Source: Burkholderia lata (GTDB lineage: Bacteria > Pseudomonadota > Gammaproteobacteria > Burkholderiales > Burkholderiaceae). From it: a stretch of DNA of 64,000 nt. The notes beneath the pieces were generated by a model. It saw only the letters and a program-made list of their open reading frames with translations. It was not told where the DNA came from and did not search any database. The DNA lies in assembly GCF_000012945.1 (NCBI RefSeq), contig NC_007510.1, positions 2,356,001-2,420,000 of the forward strand, given 5' to 3'. Below are positions 9,299 through 18,566 of this stretch, piece by piece (position 1 is the first letter of the stretch; each line of letters begins with the position of its first letter). Both the position numbers and the translations under genes were made by a program.

Positions 9299-9319
9299 GC
9301 AACCTGTTGGAGAAACAAT
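9299..9319 (-). promoter_or_regulatory. Inverted-repeat element, ppsA-proximal copy
   Basis: On the minus strand this 21-bp block matches the block at 9460-9480 at 19 of 21 positions. The core CCAACAGGTTGC is identical and is itself a dyad, CAAC-AG-GTTG. It lies 86 bases before the ppsA start, so it is probably an operator for a regulator common to both genes. Confidence 0.55.
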
Positions 9320-9375
9320 CGCAGCGGCAGATAATCTTCCGACCCGATTTGCAAAAATCCCGGCAGAAGGGCGAT

Positions 9376-9389
9376 ATTTGCAGACAAAT
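9376..9389. promoter_or_regulatory. Small dyad in the ppsA-ppsR control region
   Basis: ATTTG-CAGA-CAAAT is a perfect 5-bp inverted repeat in an AT-richer stretch roughly midway between the two 21-bp elements. It could be a second regulator site. The evidence is the symmetry only. Confidence 0.25.
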
Positions 9390-9459
9390 CGCCAAACTTG
9401 CCGGGAATTTTGGAATCGAGCGGCGAAGCCTGGGGCGCCGTTCGCGCCCTGCCCCCGCA

Positions 9460-9480
9460 ATTGCTTATCCAACAGGTTGC
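9460..9480 (+). promoter_or_regulatory. Inverted-repeat element, ppsR-proximal copy
   Basis: This plus-strand copy of the 21-bp element (core CCAACAGGTTGC at 9469-9480) overlaps the -35 and spacer of the likely ppsR promoter. A protein bound here would be expected to affect RNA polymerase access. Confidence 0.55.
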
Positions 9481-9489
9481 CGCTATTCT
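9461..9489 (+). promoter_or_regulatory. Likely ppsR promoter
   Basis: TTGCTT (9461-9466), a 17-base spacer and TATTCT (9484-9489) form a reasonable sigma-70 promoter about 100 bases before the ppsR start. The rest of the 375-base gap between ppsA and ppsR holds only the elements listed separately. Confidence 0.55.
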
Positions 9490-9589
9490 ACCGTGCCGGC
9501 TGCCGGATGTGGCGCGACCTTGTCACTGCGTCTGGAGGCGAACCTCCAGCCGCCCGCGCAACCGCCCTTCACGTTCGACGCCCAGATTC

Positions 9590-10405
9590 ATGCTGCCTAC
9601 CGTATTCATCGTCTCCGACGGCACCGGGATCACTGCCGAAACCTTCGCGCATTCGATCCTCTCCCAGTTCGACCAGAAATTCCGTCTCGTGCGCGTGCCG
9701 TTCGTCGACTCGCTCGACAAGGCCTATGCGACCGTCGAGAAGATCAACGAGGCCGCCGTGCACGACGGCCGCCGCGCGATCGTGTTCACGACGCTCGTCG
9801 ACAGCGAGTCGAACGACATCGTCAAGCGCTCCAACGCACTCGTGCTCGACATGTTCCAGCGCTTCGTCGAACCGCTCGAGCAGGAGCTCGAGCTCAAGTC
9901 GAGCCACGCGATGGGCCGCGGCCACCAGAACGCGGATACCGAGGAATACAAGACCCGGATCGAGGCGATCAACTTCTCGCTCGCGCACGACGACGGCCAG
10001 TCGAACCGCAACCTGTCGGAAGCCGACGTGATCCTCGTCGGCGTGTCGCGCAGCGGCAAGACGCCGACGAGCCTCTATCTCGCGATGCAGTACGGCGTGA
10101 AGGCAGCCAACTATCCGCTGATTCCGGAAGATTTCGAGCGCGGCAAGCTGCCGTCGGCGCTCGCCGCGTACAGCGAGAAGCTGTTCGGGCTGTCGATCGA
10201 CCCGCAGCGCCTGTCCGAGATCCGTAACGAGCGCCGGCCGGGCAGCAAGTACGCGGCGCCCGAGAACTGTCGCTACGAGATCAACGAAGCCGAAGCGATG
10301 ATGCGCCGCGAGGGGATCAAGTGGTTGTCGTCGACGCACAAGTCGATCGAGGAAATCGCGACGACGATCCTGCAGGAAATCCGCCTCGACCGGCAGTCGT
10401 ACTAA
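9590..10405 (+). CDS. ppsR: PEP synthase regulatory protein (bifunctional kinase/pyrophosphorylase)
   Basis: PpsR inactivates PEP synthase by ADP-dependent phosphorylation of a threonine and reactivates it by phosphate-dependent removal. The 271-residue length is normal. The family N-terminus TVFIVSDGTGITAETFAHSIL and the P-loop GVSRSGKT at 151-158 are intact. The start is the ATG that begins the conserved protein; the frame extends upstream without conserved sequence. Its target gene ppsA is divergent. A terminator follows the stop codon. Confidence 0.96.
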   Translation: MLPTVFIVSDGTGITAETFAHSILSQFDQKFRLVRVPFVDSLDKAYATVEKINEAAVHDGRRAIVFTTLVDSESNDIVKRSNALVLDMFQRFVEPLEQELELKSSHAMGRGHQNADTEEYKTRIEAINFSLAHDDGQSNRNLSEADVILVGVSRSGKTPTSLYLAMQYGVKAANYPLIPEDFERGKLPSALAAYSEKLFGLSIDPQRLSEIRNERRPGSKYAAPENCRYEINEAEAMMRREGIKWLSSTHKSIEEIATTILQEIRLDRQSY

Positions 10406-10443
10406 GACTGGGCGCTGGCGGCCGCAGGGCCGCCGCCGGAAAC

Positions 10444-10472
10444 AAAAAGGCCGCGTCGAACGCGGCCTTTTT
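10444..10472. terminator. Bidirectional terminator between ppsR and rlmB
   Basis: AAAAAGGCCGCG (10444-10455) and CGCGGCCTTTTT (10461-10472) pair perfectly around TCGAA. A-runs and T-runs on both sides allow it to serve both convergent genes. Confidence 0.9.
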
Positions 10473-10500
10473 CATGGTGCGGAGCAAGACGCGTGCGGCG

Positions 10501-11283
10501 TCACGCACGCCGCTGCTGACGCACCTGCTCGAACAGGCAGACCGCAGCCGCGGCCGCGACGTTCAGCGACTCCATCCCGCCCGGCTGCGGGATCGTCACG
10601 CGATGCGTGGCCGCGTCGCGCCAGAACGCCGACACGCCGGCCCCCTCGTTGCCGAACACCCAGGCAACCGGCCCCGACAGGTCGCAGTCATAGACCGCCT
10701 GCGCGCCGTGCGAGTCGGTCAGCGCGACCGGCACATCGAGGCGCTCGGCGAGCGCGCCGGCTTCGACGTCCTCGTGGATCGACAGCAGGAAATGCGCCCC
10801 CATCCCCGAGCGCAGCACCTTCGACGACCATGCGTACGCGGTACCCGGCGCACAGAACACGTGGCGAACGCCTGCGGCCGCCGCGCTGCGCAGGATCGAG
10901 CCGACGTTGCCGGCGTCCTGCACGCCGTCGAGCACGACCGACGACTGCGTCACGCGCGCCGGCAGCGGCTGTACCGGCCGGTCGACGAGCAGCAGGAAGC
11001 CGACGCCGTTGACGACGTTCGACAACTGCCCGAACAGCGCGTCGGGCAGCGTGACGATCCGTTGCGCATCGACGCGCGCGACGATCGCCTGGGCCTCGGC
11101 GTGGCCGAGTGCACCTTCGGTCGTGACGCACAGCTCGGGCGTCGCACCCGTGTCGAGGTACGCGCTTGCGAGATGGAATCCTTCGAGCAGCGCCTGGCCG
11201 CCGCGGCGCTGATGGGACGTCGAACCCGCGAGCGCCTTCAGGCGCTTGTACAGCGGGTTGTCGCGGGAAGTAATGCTTTTCAT
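10501..11283 (-). CDS. rlmB: TrmH/SpoU family RNA 2'-O-methyltransferase (RlmB-like)
   Basis: The 260-residue protein has an N-terminal substrate-binding domain (about 1-95) and a SPOUT knot domain. The SPOUT motifs are [19 protein letters not shown] near 110, [11 protein letters not shown] near 205 and [18 protein letters not shown] near 230. RlmB methylates G2251 of 23S rRNA, but other TrmH-family members share these motifs, so the exact target is inferred. Its ATG overlaps the rnhB stop codon (ATGA at 11280-11283), so it is the last gene of the long envelope operon. Confidence 0.85.
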   Translation of the reverse strand: MKSITSRDNPLYKRLKALAGSTSHQRRGGQALLEGFHLASAYLDTGATPELCVTTEGALGHAEAQAIVARVDAQRIVTLPDALFGQLSNVVNGVGFLLLVDRPVQPLPARVTQSSVVLDGVQDAGNVGSILRSAAAAGVRHVFCAPGTAYAWSSKVLRSGMGAHFLLSIHEDVEAGALAERLDVPVALTDSHGAQAVYDCDLSGPVAWVFGNEGAGVSAFWRDAATHRVTIPQPGGMESLNVAAAAAVCLFEQVRQQRRA

Positions 11284-11924
11284 CGAATCAGGTCGAGTGC
11301 CGCACGAACCGGCGCGAACGAGCGCCGATGGGCTTCGCACGGGCCGTGCTCGCGCAGTGCGGCAAGGTGTTTCGCGGTGCCGTAGCCCGCATGCACGTTG
11401 AAGCCGTACACGGGGAAGCGTTCGTGCAGGTCGACGAGCATGCGGTCACGCGTGACCTTCGCGAGGATCGACGCGGCCGAGATGCTCGGCACGAGCGCGT
11501 CGCCGCTGACGATCGCCTCGGCGCGTACCGTCAGCGTCGGGCAGCGGTTGCCGTCGATCTGCGCGAGCGTCGGCAGGACCGACAGCCCTTCGACCGCCCG
11601 CTTCATCGCGAGCATCGTTGCGTGCAGGATGTTCAGCGTGTCGATCTCGTCGACGCTCGCCGATGCGACGCAATACGACAGCGAGCGCGCGACGATCAGC
11701 TCGTACAGCGCATCGCGCTTCTTCGCGGACAGCGCCTTCGAATCGTCGAGCCCGTCGATCGGCTGCGCCGGATCGAGGATCACCGCGGCGGCCACCACCG
11801 GCCCCGCGAGCGGGCCGCGGCCCGCTTCGTCGACGCCGCAGACGATCTCGTCGGGACGGCTGAAATCGAACCCGCCCTGCTCGTCGCTCGACGCGCGACG
11901 GCGTGGTGCACGTACTGCGGTCAT
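11280..11924 (-). CDS. rnhB: Ribonuclease HII
   Basis: RNase HII removes ribonucleotides from DNA. The 214-residue protein contains the metal-binding motif [15 protein letters not shown] near residue 29, [12 protein letters not shown] and the acidic IDGNRCP segment. The ATG at 11924 overlaps the lpxB stop codon as ATGA, and the stop overlaps the rlmB start in the same way. The order lpxB-rnhB is conserved in many proteobacteria. Confidence 0.96.
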   Translation of the reverse strand: MTAVRAPRRRASSDEQGGFDFSRPDEIVCGVDEAGRGPLAGPVVAAAVILDPAQPIDGLDDSKALSAKKRDALYELIVARSLSYCVASASVDEIDTLNILHATMLAMKRAVEGLSVLPTLAQIDGNRCPTLTVRAEAIVSGDALVPSISAASILAKVTRDRMLVDLHERFPVYGFNVHAGYGTAKHLAALREHGPCEAHRRSFAPVRAALDLIR

Positions 11925-13090
11925 GCGCGCCCCTTGCGTTGTTCGAGCACGCGCACGACGGCTTCGGCCGCCTTCGCGGCCGTGTTCTGCCGCAGCGAAA
12001 GATGCATTTCGGTAAATATTTCGGTCAGCGTGCGGCGGTTCGCGTCGTCGCGCAACTGCGTGAGCGTCGCATCGGCGAGCGCCTCGGGCGTCGCGAAATG
12101 CTGCAGCAGCTCGGGCACGACGAAACGCCCCGCCAGGATATTCGGCAAGCCGACGTACGGCAGGTAACCCTGCCGGCGCATGATCTGCCCGGTCAGCCAG
12201 GGCACCTTGTACGAGATCACCATCGGCTTCTTCAGCAGCGCGGCTTCCAGCGTGACCGTGCCGCTCTTCACGAGGATCGCGTCGGCAGCCGTCATCGCGA
12301 CCTGCGAGCGGCCGTCGGTGATCGTCAGCGCGAGCTTCGGATGCGCGTCGACGAGCGGCTGCAGCAGCGCGCGCAGCGCGGGCGTCGCCGCCGGCATCAC
12401 GAACCGCACGCCGGGCTCGCGTTGCTGCATCAGCGCCATCGCCGCGAAGAACGTCGGGCCGATCAGCGCGATTTCCGAGCGCCGGCTGCCCGGCAGCACC
12501 GCGATCACCGGGCCGTCGGCCGGCAGTCCGAGTGCGATGCGCGCACCGTGCGTGTCGGGTTCGAGCGGAATCTCGTCGGCGAGCGGGTGGCCGACGTAGG
12601 TCGAGGCAACGCCTGCCTTGTCGAGAATCGCCGGCTCGAACGGGAACAGGCACAGCATGTGGTCGACGGACTTCGCGATCTTCTTGATCCGGCCGCCGCG
12701 CCATGCCCAGATCGACGGGCACACGAAGTGGATCGACGGGATGCCCGCGTCGCGCGCGGCCTGTTCGACGTTGAAGTTGAAGTCGGGCGCGTCGACGCCG
12801 ATGAACGCGTCCGGCCGCTCGGCGAGCAACTGGCGCTTCAGCTCGCCGCGAATCCGCAGGATCTCGGGAATCTGGCCCAGCGCCTCGACATAGCCGCGCA
12901 CGGTCAGCTTGTCCATCTGCCAGTGCGAGTCGAAGCCCTGCGCGATCATCCGCTGCCCGCCGATCCCGTAGTACTGGGCCGATTCGGGCAGCCGCTCGCG
13001 CAGCCCGCCGAGCAGCGACGCGCCGAGCAGGTCGCCCGACGGTTCGCCGGCCACCATCGCGAGCCGGAGCTGAGAGGTCGGAAGCGGCAT
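11921..13090 (-). CDS. lpxB: Lipid-A-disaccharide synthase
   Basis: LpxB joins UDP-diacylglucosamine and lipid X at the inner membrane to form the lipid A disaccharide. The 389-residue protein is a GT19-type glycosyltransferase with [18 protein letters not shown] at the N-terminus and [10 protein letters not shown] near residue 200 as the nucleotide-sugar site. It follows lpxA by three bases, and its stop codon overlaps the rnhB start. Confidence 0.97.
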   Translation of the reverse strand: MPLPTSQLRLAMVAGEPSGDLLGASLLGGLRERLPESAQYYGIGGQRMIAQGFDSHWQMDKLTVRGYVEALGQIPEILRIRGELKRQLLAERPDAFIGVDAPDFNFNVEQAARDAGIPSIHFVCPSIWAWRGGRIKKIAKSVDHMLCLFPFEPAILDKAGVASTYVGHPLADEIPLEPDTHGARIALGLPADGPVIAVLPGSRRSEIALIGPTFFAAMALMQQREPGVRFVMPAATPALRALLQPLVDAHPKLALTITDGRSQVAMTAADAILVKSGTVTLEAALLKKPMVISYKVPWLTGQIMRRQGYLPYVGLPNILAGRFVVPELLQHFATPEALADATLTQLRDDANRRTLTEIFTEMHLSLRQNTAAKAAEAVVRVLEQRKGRA

Positions 13091-13093
13091 CGC

Positions 13094-13882
13094 TTAGCGG
13101 ATGATGCCGCGTTGCGACGCGTCGATGAACTCGACGAGCGTCTTCACGGCTGCGTCGCCCTCGCCGCCCGCGGCGGCCAGCTCGCGCAACTGCACTTTCG
13201 CTTCCTCGAACGACAGGCCGTTCTTGTACAGCAGGCGGTACGCGCTGCGCAGCGCGGAGATCGCGTCGGGCGAGAAACCGCGCCGGCGCAACCCTTCGAC
13301 GTTGATCCCGTGCGGCTCGGCCTTGTTGCCTGCCGCGATCACGAACGGCGGAATGTCCTGCACGAGCGCGGACGCACCGCCCAGCATCGAGTGCGCACCG
13401 ATGCGCACGAACTGGTGGACGCCCGACATCCCGCCGACGATCGCCCAGTCGCCGATCTCGACGTGGCCGGCCATCTGTGCGTTGCTCGACAGGATCACGT
13501 GGTTGCCGACGGTGCAGTCATGACCGATGTGCACATAGGCCATGATCCAGTTGTCGTCACCGAGCGTCGTCACGCCGACGTCCTGCACGGTACCCGTGTG
13601 GATCGTCGTGAATTCGCGGATCGTGTTGCGGTTGCCGATCACGAGCTTCGTCGGCTCGTCCTTGTACTTCATGTCCTGCGGACGACCACCGACCGACGCG
13701 TAATGGCCGATGCGGTTGTCCTCGCCGAGCGTCGTATGGCCTTCGATCACGCTGTGCGAGCCGATCGTCGTCCGCGCGCCGATCGTGACATGCGGACCGA
13801 CGATCGCGTACGGACCGATCTCGACCGATTCGTCGATCTGCGCGCCCGGTTCGACAATCGCGGTGGGATGAATCCTGGTCAT
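13094..13882 (-). CDS. lpxA: UDP-N-acetylglucosamine O-acyltransferase
   Basis: LpxA catalyses the first step of lipid A synthesis, moving a 3-hydroxyacyl chain from ACP to UDP-GlcNAc. The 262-residue protein begins with left-handed beta-helix hexapeptide repeats ([22 protein letters not shown]) and carries the catalytic His in the [13 protein letters not shown] region near residue 120. The C-terminal helices follow from about 190. It lies between fabZ and lpxB as usual. Confidence 0.97.
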   Translation of the reverse strand: MTRIHPTAIVEPGAQIDESVEIGPYAIVGPHVTIGARTTIGSHSVIEGHTTLGEDNRIGHYASVGGRPQDMKYKDEPTKLVIGNRNTIREFTTIHTGTVQDVGVTTLGDDNWIMAYVHIGHDCTVGNHVILSSNAQMAGHVEIGDWAIVGGMSGVHQFVRIGAHSMLGGASALVQDIPPFVIAAGNKAEPHGINVEGLRRRGFSPDAISALRSAYRLLYKNGLSFEEAKVQLRELAAAGGEGDAAVKTLVEFIDASQRGIIR

Positions 13883-13940
13883 GCGCCGTTGCCTCTCGAT
13901 GTGATGTGTCGCGTTGCGTTGCCTGTCCGTGCCGCGTCGC

Positions 13941-14408
13941 TCAGGGCGCCACGTCGGTCGTCTTGACCGTGCACATCAGCTCGGCTTCCGCCGCCACCTT
14001 GCCGTCCACTTCCGCCACCGCCTTGAATTTCCAGATGCCGCGGATGTAGCGTTCGAACGTCACGTTCAGAATCAGTTGGTCGCCCGGCTCGACCGGACGC
14101 TTGAAGCGCGCGCCGTCGATCCCGACGAAGTAGTACAGCGTGTTCTCCGGATCCTTCGGCTGCTCTTCCGAGAAGGTCAGCAGCGCCGCGGCCTGCGCAA
14201 GCGCTTCGAGGATCAGCACGCCCGGCATCACCGGCCGCTTCGGGAAATGCCCCTGGAAGTACGGCTCGTTGATCGACACGTTCTTCAGCGCTTTGATTCC
14301 CTTGTGCGGTTCGAGTTCGAGCACGCGATCGACGAGCAGAATCGGGTAGCGATGCGGCAGCAGCGTGAGGATCTTGTGGATGTCGAGATTGATTTTTTCA
14401 GTGCTCAT
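13941..14408 (-). CDS. fabZ: 3-hydroxyacyl-ACP dehydratase FabZ
   Basis: FabZ dehydrates 3-hydroxyacyl-ACP in fatty acid elongation and competes with LpxA for hydroxymyristoyl-ACP. The 155-residue hot-dog protein contains [16 protein letters not shown] near residue 14 and the catalytic [20 protein letters not shown] stretch with His and Glu. I chose the ATG at 14408, which starts [14 protein letters not shown]; the frame is open upstream but not conserved. Confidence 0.97.
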   Translation of the reverse strand: MSTEKINLDIHKILTLLPHRYPILLVDRVLELEPHKGIKALKNVSINEPYFQGHFPKRPVMPGVLILEALAQAAALLTFSEEQPKDPENTLYYFVGIDGARFKRPVEPGDQLILNVTFERYIRGIWKFKAVAEVDGKVAAEAELMCTVKTTDVAP

Positions 14409-14537
14409 GATGGTTCGTCTCACGCAGAGGCTGCGCGGTGGTGATGCAAAGGCTGAAGCGGGCCGCCGTGCGGCCCAGTCTGGCAAACCGGGCCGGTTGC
14501 GCTGGCCGTACCCGGTTCGAGGTCTCGCATGATGCGC

Positions 14538-15617
14538 TCAGGCGTCCGTGCCGCCCTGGGCGGCGAGCGCGGCTTCGAGCGCCTTGATGCGCTCGCGCAG
14601 CTTGTCGAGGTTGCGCACGAGCGCGGCGCTCTTGTTCCATTCGCCGTGGTCGACGGCCGGGAACGCGCTGGTATAGATGCCGGCCTTCGGCAGCGACTTC
14701 GATACGCCCGATTTTGCGGTGATGATGACATAGTCGCCGAGCGTCACGTGGCCGGCGATCCCCGCCGCACCGCCGATCATGCAGTGGCGGCCGATCGTCG
14801 TGCTGCCCGCGATCCCGGCGCTGCCGGCGATCACCGTGTAGGCGCCGATCCGGCAGTTGTGGCCGATCTGCACCTGGTTGTCGATCTTCACGCATTCTTC
14901 GATGACGGTATCCGCCATCGCGCCGCGGTCGATCGTCGTGTTCGCGCCGATCTCGACGTCCGGCCCGATCGTGACGCCGCCGACCTGCGGGATCTTGACC
15001 CAGCTGCCGGTGCGCGCGTCGCCGTCGCCGACGAAATCCGGCGCGAAGCCGAAGCCGTCGGAGCCGATCACGGCGCCCGCATGGATGATCGCGCGCGGGC
15101 CGACCTTGCAGCCGTGGTACACCGACGCGTTCGGATACAGGTGCGAGCCCGCGCCGATCGTCGTGCCGCGGCCGACGAATACGTTCGCATCGAGCTGCAC
15201 GCCGTCTTCGATCACAGCACCGGCCTCGACCGTCACGTGCGGGCCGATCACCGCGCTCGCGGCGACCTGCGCGGCCGGGTCGATCGTCGCGCTCGGATGC
15301 ACGCCGGCGGCACGCTGCGGCGTAGCCAGGTCGATGAACATCTGCGCGACGCGCGCGAAGTACGCGTACGGATTCGGCGTGACAATGAAGTTGCGGCCGC
15401 CAGCGGCCGCGCCGAGCTTTTCCAGATCCTTCGGCGCGATCAGCACCGCGCCGGCGCGGGTCGACTCGACCTGCGACAGGTACTTCGGATTCGCGAGGAA
15501 CGCGAGTTGCTGCGGGCCTGCCTGGTCGAGCGGTGCGAGCCCGCCCACCTTGCACTGTGCGTCGCCGGCGATCTCGCCGCCGAACCGCTTTACGAGTTCC
15601 TCAAGCGTCAATGCCAT
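14538..15617 (-). CDS. lpxD: UDP-3-O-(3-hydroxyacyl)glucosamine N-acyltransferase
   Basis: LpxD adds the second hydroxyacyl chain during lipid A synthesis. The 359-residue protein has the N-terminal LpxD domain ([18 protein letters not shown]) and a long hexapeptide beta-helix from about 105 to 300. The catalytic His lies in a [10 protein letters not shown] segment near residue 248. A short C-terminal helix with [11 protein letters not shown] follows. It lies 16 bases after skp. Confidence 0.97.
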   Translation of the reverse strand: MALTLEELVKRFGGEIAGDAQCKVGGLAPLDQAGPQQLAFLANPKYLSQVESTRAGAVLIAPKDLEKLGAAAGGRNFIVTPNPYAYFARVAQMFIDLATPQRAAGVHPSATIDPAAQVAASAVIGPHVTVEAGAVIEDGVQLDANVFVGRGTTIGAGSHLYPNASVYHGCKVGPRAIIHAGAVIGSDGFGFAPDFVGDGDARTGSWVKIPQVGGVTIGPDVEIGANTTIDRGAMADTVIEECVKIDNQVQIGHNCRIGAYTVIAGSAGIAGSTTIGRHCMIGGAAGIAGHVTLGDYVIITAKSGVSKSLPKAGIYTSAFPAVDHGEWNKSAALVRNLDKLRERIKALEAALAAQGGTDA

Positions 15618-15633
15618 TCGTCGTCTGCTCCGT

Positions 15634-16161
15634 TCAGTTCGTCGAGCCGGACGCGAGCGCCTTGAGCACCTTGTCGGTGATGTCGATGCGCGGGCTGACG
15701 TACACGGCTTCCTGCACGATCAGGTCGTAATTCTGCTGCTCGGCGATCTGCTTGATGACCTTGTTCGCACGTTCGAGCACGGCCGCCAGTTCCTCGTTGC
15801 GGCGCTGGTTCAGGTCTTCGCGGAACTCGCGCTGCTTGCGCTGGAAGTCGGTATCGAGCTGGGCGAGATCGCGTTGCTTCTGCGCGCGGTCGGCCGCCGA
15901 CAGCGACGCGCCGTTCTTGTCCAGCGAATCGGACATCGACTTCAGGCGCGCCGCCAGATCCTGCAGATCCTTGTCACGCTTCGCGAACTCGGCTTCGAGC
16001 TTCGTCTGCGCCGCCTTCGCGGGCACCGACTCGCGCAGGATCCGATCCGAATTGACCGCCGCGATGCGGGCGACGTCCTGTGCGTGCACCGTTGCCGCGC
16101 CCAAGGCCAGCGCAACGGTCAGCGCGCACATCACTCGTTTCGAAAACTTACCGGTTAGCAA
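15634..16161 (-). CDS. skp: Periplasmic OmpH/Skp chaperone
   Basis: Skp holds unfolded outer-membrane proteins in the periplasm on the way to BamA. The 175-residue precursor has a signal peptide ending at about VHAQD (residue 29). A long Lys/Glu/Gln-rich coiled coil follows, with [15 protein letters not shown] and [17 protein letters not shown]. The start appears to be TTG: GAGAGGG lies five bases upstream, and this start gives the basic signal-peptide N-terminus, which the ATG ten codons further in would lack. It lies between bamA and lpxD. Confidence 0.93.
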   Translation of the reverse strand: MLTGKFSKRVMCALTVALALGAATVHAQDVARIAAVNSDRILRESVPAKAAQTKLEAEFAKRDKDLQDLAARLKSMSDSLDKNGASLSAADRAQKQRDLAQLDTDFQRKQREFREDLNQRRNEELAAVLERANKVIKQIAEQQNYDLIVQEAVYVSPRIDITDKVLKALASGSTN

Positions 16162-16195
16162 AATTACCCTCTCGTTGCTGTTGTCATGCGTTCGG

Positions 16196-18505
16196 TCAGA
16201 ACGCCGTCCCGATCTGGAACTGGAATTTCTGGTACTGGTCGCCTTCGTGCTTCTGCAGCGGGAAGCCGAGGCTCAGCTTCAGCGGGCCGATCGGCGAGAT
16301 CCACGCGAGACCCACACCGTAGCCGTAACGCAGGCCGTTGGCGCCCGTACTCGTGCCGCCCGGCGCGTTGCCCCACACGTTACCGCCGTCGAGGAACGTG
16401 AACACGCGCAGCGTGCGGTCGTAGCCCGTGCCCGGCAGCGGGAACGTCAGTTCGATGTTGCCGACGAGCATCTTCGAACCGCCGATCGGGTCGTTCGTCT
16501 TCGTGTCGCGCGGGCCCAGCGAGCTCGGCTCGTAGCCACGCACGGAGCCGATACCGCCCGCGTAGTAGTTCTTGAAGATCGGGTACGGGTTGCCGATACC
16601 GTTACCGTAGCCGCCCTGCAGGTTCATGCCGAGGATGAAGCCGCGCGAGAACGAATAGTAGTACTGGGCCTGCAGGTCGGCCTTGTAGTACTGGATCTTG
16701 CCGACCGGCACGCCGTACTCCATGTTCGCCTGCGTGAAGTAGCCGCGGCTCGGAATCAGCGCGCTGTCACGCGCGTCACGCGACCACGCGATCGTCAGCG
16801 GCACCGTGTTCGACACGCGGCCGAACTGGTTCACGTAATCCTGGTAGCTCTGCGGCGTGTTCGAATCGACGTCGAGGCGGTTCTGCTCGAAGCCCGCGCC
16901 GAAGTAGACGGTGTCGACTTCCGAGAATGGGATGCCGAACTTCAGGTTGCCGCCCGCGCTGATGATCCGGAAGCTCGAGCTCGTCGAATAGTAGAGCGGC
17001 TGGTACGTGCGGTAGTAGACGTCCGTGATCCGCTTGATGCCGTCGACCGTGAAGTACGGGTCGACCTGCGTGACGGTCAGCGTACGGTAGCTCTTCGCGG
17101 TGTTGACGTTCACCGACAGGCTGGTACCCGAACCGAACACGTTGTCCTGCGACACGCCGGCCGACAGCACGACCTTGTCCGTCGACGAGAAGCCGGCACC
17201 CAGCGTGATCGCGCCGGTCGGCTTTTCATCGACCTTCACGTTCACGTCGACCTGGTCGTTCGTACCTTCGACCGGCACCGTCGTCACGTCGACGTTGGTG
17301 AAGTAGCCGAGACGGTTCACGCGATCCTTCGACAGCGCGAGGCGGTTCGAATCGAACCACGAGCTTTCGAGCTGGCGCATTTCGCGACGCACCACTTCGT
17401 CGCGCGTACGCGTGTTGCCGACGACGTTGATGCGGCGCACGTACACACGGCGGCTCGGATCGACGACGAGGTTCAGGTTCACCTTGTGGTTCGCCTGGTC
17501 GATGTCCGGCTGCGCGTTGACGGTCGCGAATGCGTAACCGTACTCACCGAGCTTGTCGACGATCGACTTGGTGGTCTGTTGCAGCTTTTCGGCCGAGAAG
17601 CGATCACCCGGCTTGATCTTGATCAGCTTGTTGAGTTCGGCTTCGCGATCGAGCAGGTTGCCCGACAGCTTGATGCCCGACACCGTGTACGGCTCGCCTT
17701 CGTGCAGCGTGACCGTCAGGTACATGTCCTTCTTGTCGGGCGAGATCGACACCTGGGTCGAATCGATGTTGAACTCGAGATAGCCGCGGTTCAGGTAGTA
17801 CGAGCGCACCGCCTCGAGGTCGCCCGTGAGCTTTTCCTTCGAGTACAGGTCGTTCTTCGTGTACCAGGAGAACCAGTTCGGCGTCGACAGCTGCATCTCG
17901 TCACGCAGCGTGCTCGTCTTGAACGCCTTGTTGCCGATGAAGTTGATCTGGCGGATCTTCGCGCTCGGACCTTCGGCCACCGCGAACAGGATCGACACGC
18001 GGTTCGCGTCGACCGGCGTGACCGTCGTCTTGACCTCGGCCGCGTAGAAGCCGCGCGTGAGGTACTGGCGCTTGAGCTCCTGCTCCGCCTTGTCGACGAG
18101 CGCCTTGTCGTAGTAGCGGCCGTCGGCGAGGCCGACTGCGCGCAGTGCCTTCGTCAGGTTGTCCTTGTCGAATTCCTTCGTGCCGGTGAAGTCGATCGAC
18201 GCGATGGCCGGACGCTCCTGCACCTGCACGATCACGACGTTGCCCTGGGTGGCGATGCGTACGTCGTTGAAGAAGCCCGTCGCGTACAGCGCGCGGATTG
18301 CTTCGGATGCCTTGTCGTCCGTGAAGGTATCGCCCTGCTTGATCGGCAGGTAGGCGAACACCGAACCCGCTTCGACGCGCTGCAGCCCCTCGATCTTGAT
18401 GTCTTGCACCACGAACGGTGCCGCTGCATGCGCCGCGAGGCCGTGCGCGGCGAGCGCGGCCGCTGCAACTGTCTTAGGTACAAAGCGATGAGGTTTGAAC
18501 AACAT
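16196..18505 (-). CDS. bamA: Outer-membrane protein assembly factor BamA
   Basis: BamA is the essential insertase for outer-membrane beta-barrel proteins. The 769-residue precursor has a signal peptide ending near AAHAAAP (about residue 29). Five POTRA domains follow to about 420 (IKIEGLQRVEAGSVFAYLPI opens the first). A 16-strand barrel follows, with the VRGYEPSSLGPRD loop (the conserved VRGF-type motif), and the chain ends in phenylalanine, as expected for a barrel substrate. It lies between rseP and skp. Confidence 0.97.
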   Translation of the reverse strand: MLFKPHRFVPKTVAAAALAAHGLAAHAAAPFVVQDIKIEGLQRVEAGSVFAYLPIKQGDTFTDDKASEAIRALYATGFFNDVRIATQGNVVIVQVQERPAIASIDFTGTKEFDKDNLTKALRAVGLADGRYYDKALVDKAEQELKRQYLTRGFYAAEVKTTVTPVDANRVSILFAVAEGPSAKIRQINFIGNKAFKTSTLRDEMQLSTPNWFSWYTKNDLYSKEKLTGDLEAVRSYYLNRGYLEFNIDSTQVSISPDKKDMYLTVTLHEGEPYTVSGIKLSGNLLDREAELNKLIKIKPGDRFSAEKLQQTTKSIVDKLGEYGYAFATVNAQPDIDQANHKVNLNLVVDPSRRVYVRRINVVGNTRTRDEVVRREMRQLESSWFDSNRLALSKDRVNRLGYFTNVDVTTVPVEGTNDQVDVNVKVDEKPTGAITLGAGFSSTDKVVLSAGVSQDNVFGSGTSLSVNVNTAKSYRTLTVTQVDPYFTVDGIKRITDVYYRTYQPLYYSTSSSFRIISAGGNLKFGIPFSEVDTVYFGAGFEQNRLDVDSNTPQSYQDYVNQFGRVSNTVPLTIAWSRDARDSALIPSRGYFTQANMEYGVPVGKIQYYKADLQAQYYYSFSRGFILGMNLQGGYGNGIGNPYPIFKNYYAGGIGSVRGYEPSSLGPRDTKTNDPIGGSKMLVGNIELTFPLPGTGYDRTLRVFTFLDGGNVWGNAPGGTSTGANGLRYGYGVGLAWISPIGPLKLSLGFPLQKHEGDQYQKFQFQIGTAF

Positions 18506-18566
18506 GCATCCCCAATATTTAGCTGCATCAAATCAGGCGGCTGCCCAGCGGCCGCCGCCTGACGCT

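Noticed and set aside
9299..9330. Mirror-image sigma-70 promoter for ppsA at the inverted element
   Set aside because: TTGTTT is present as a -35-like hexamer, but no -10-like sequence lies 16-18 bases further on.
9214..9387. N-terminal extension of ppsA by 58 codons
   Set aside because: The extension is not conserved, covers the putative operator, and the ATG at 9213 gives the family's usual start.
15752..18562. Plus-strand open frame of over 900 codons opposite skp and bamA
   Set aside because: Antisense of well-conserved genes; composition is typical of a shadow frame.
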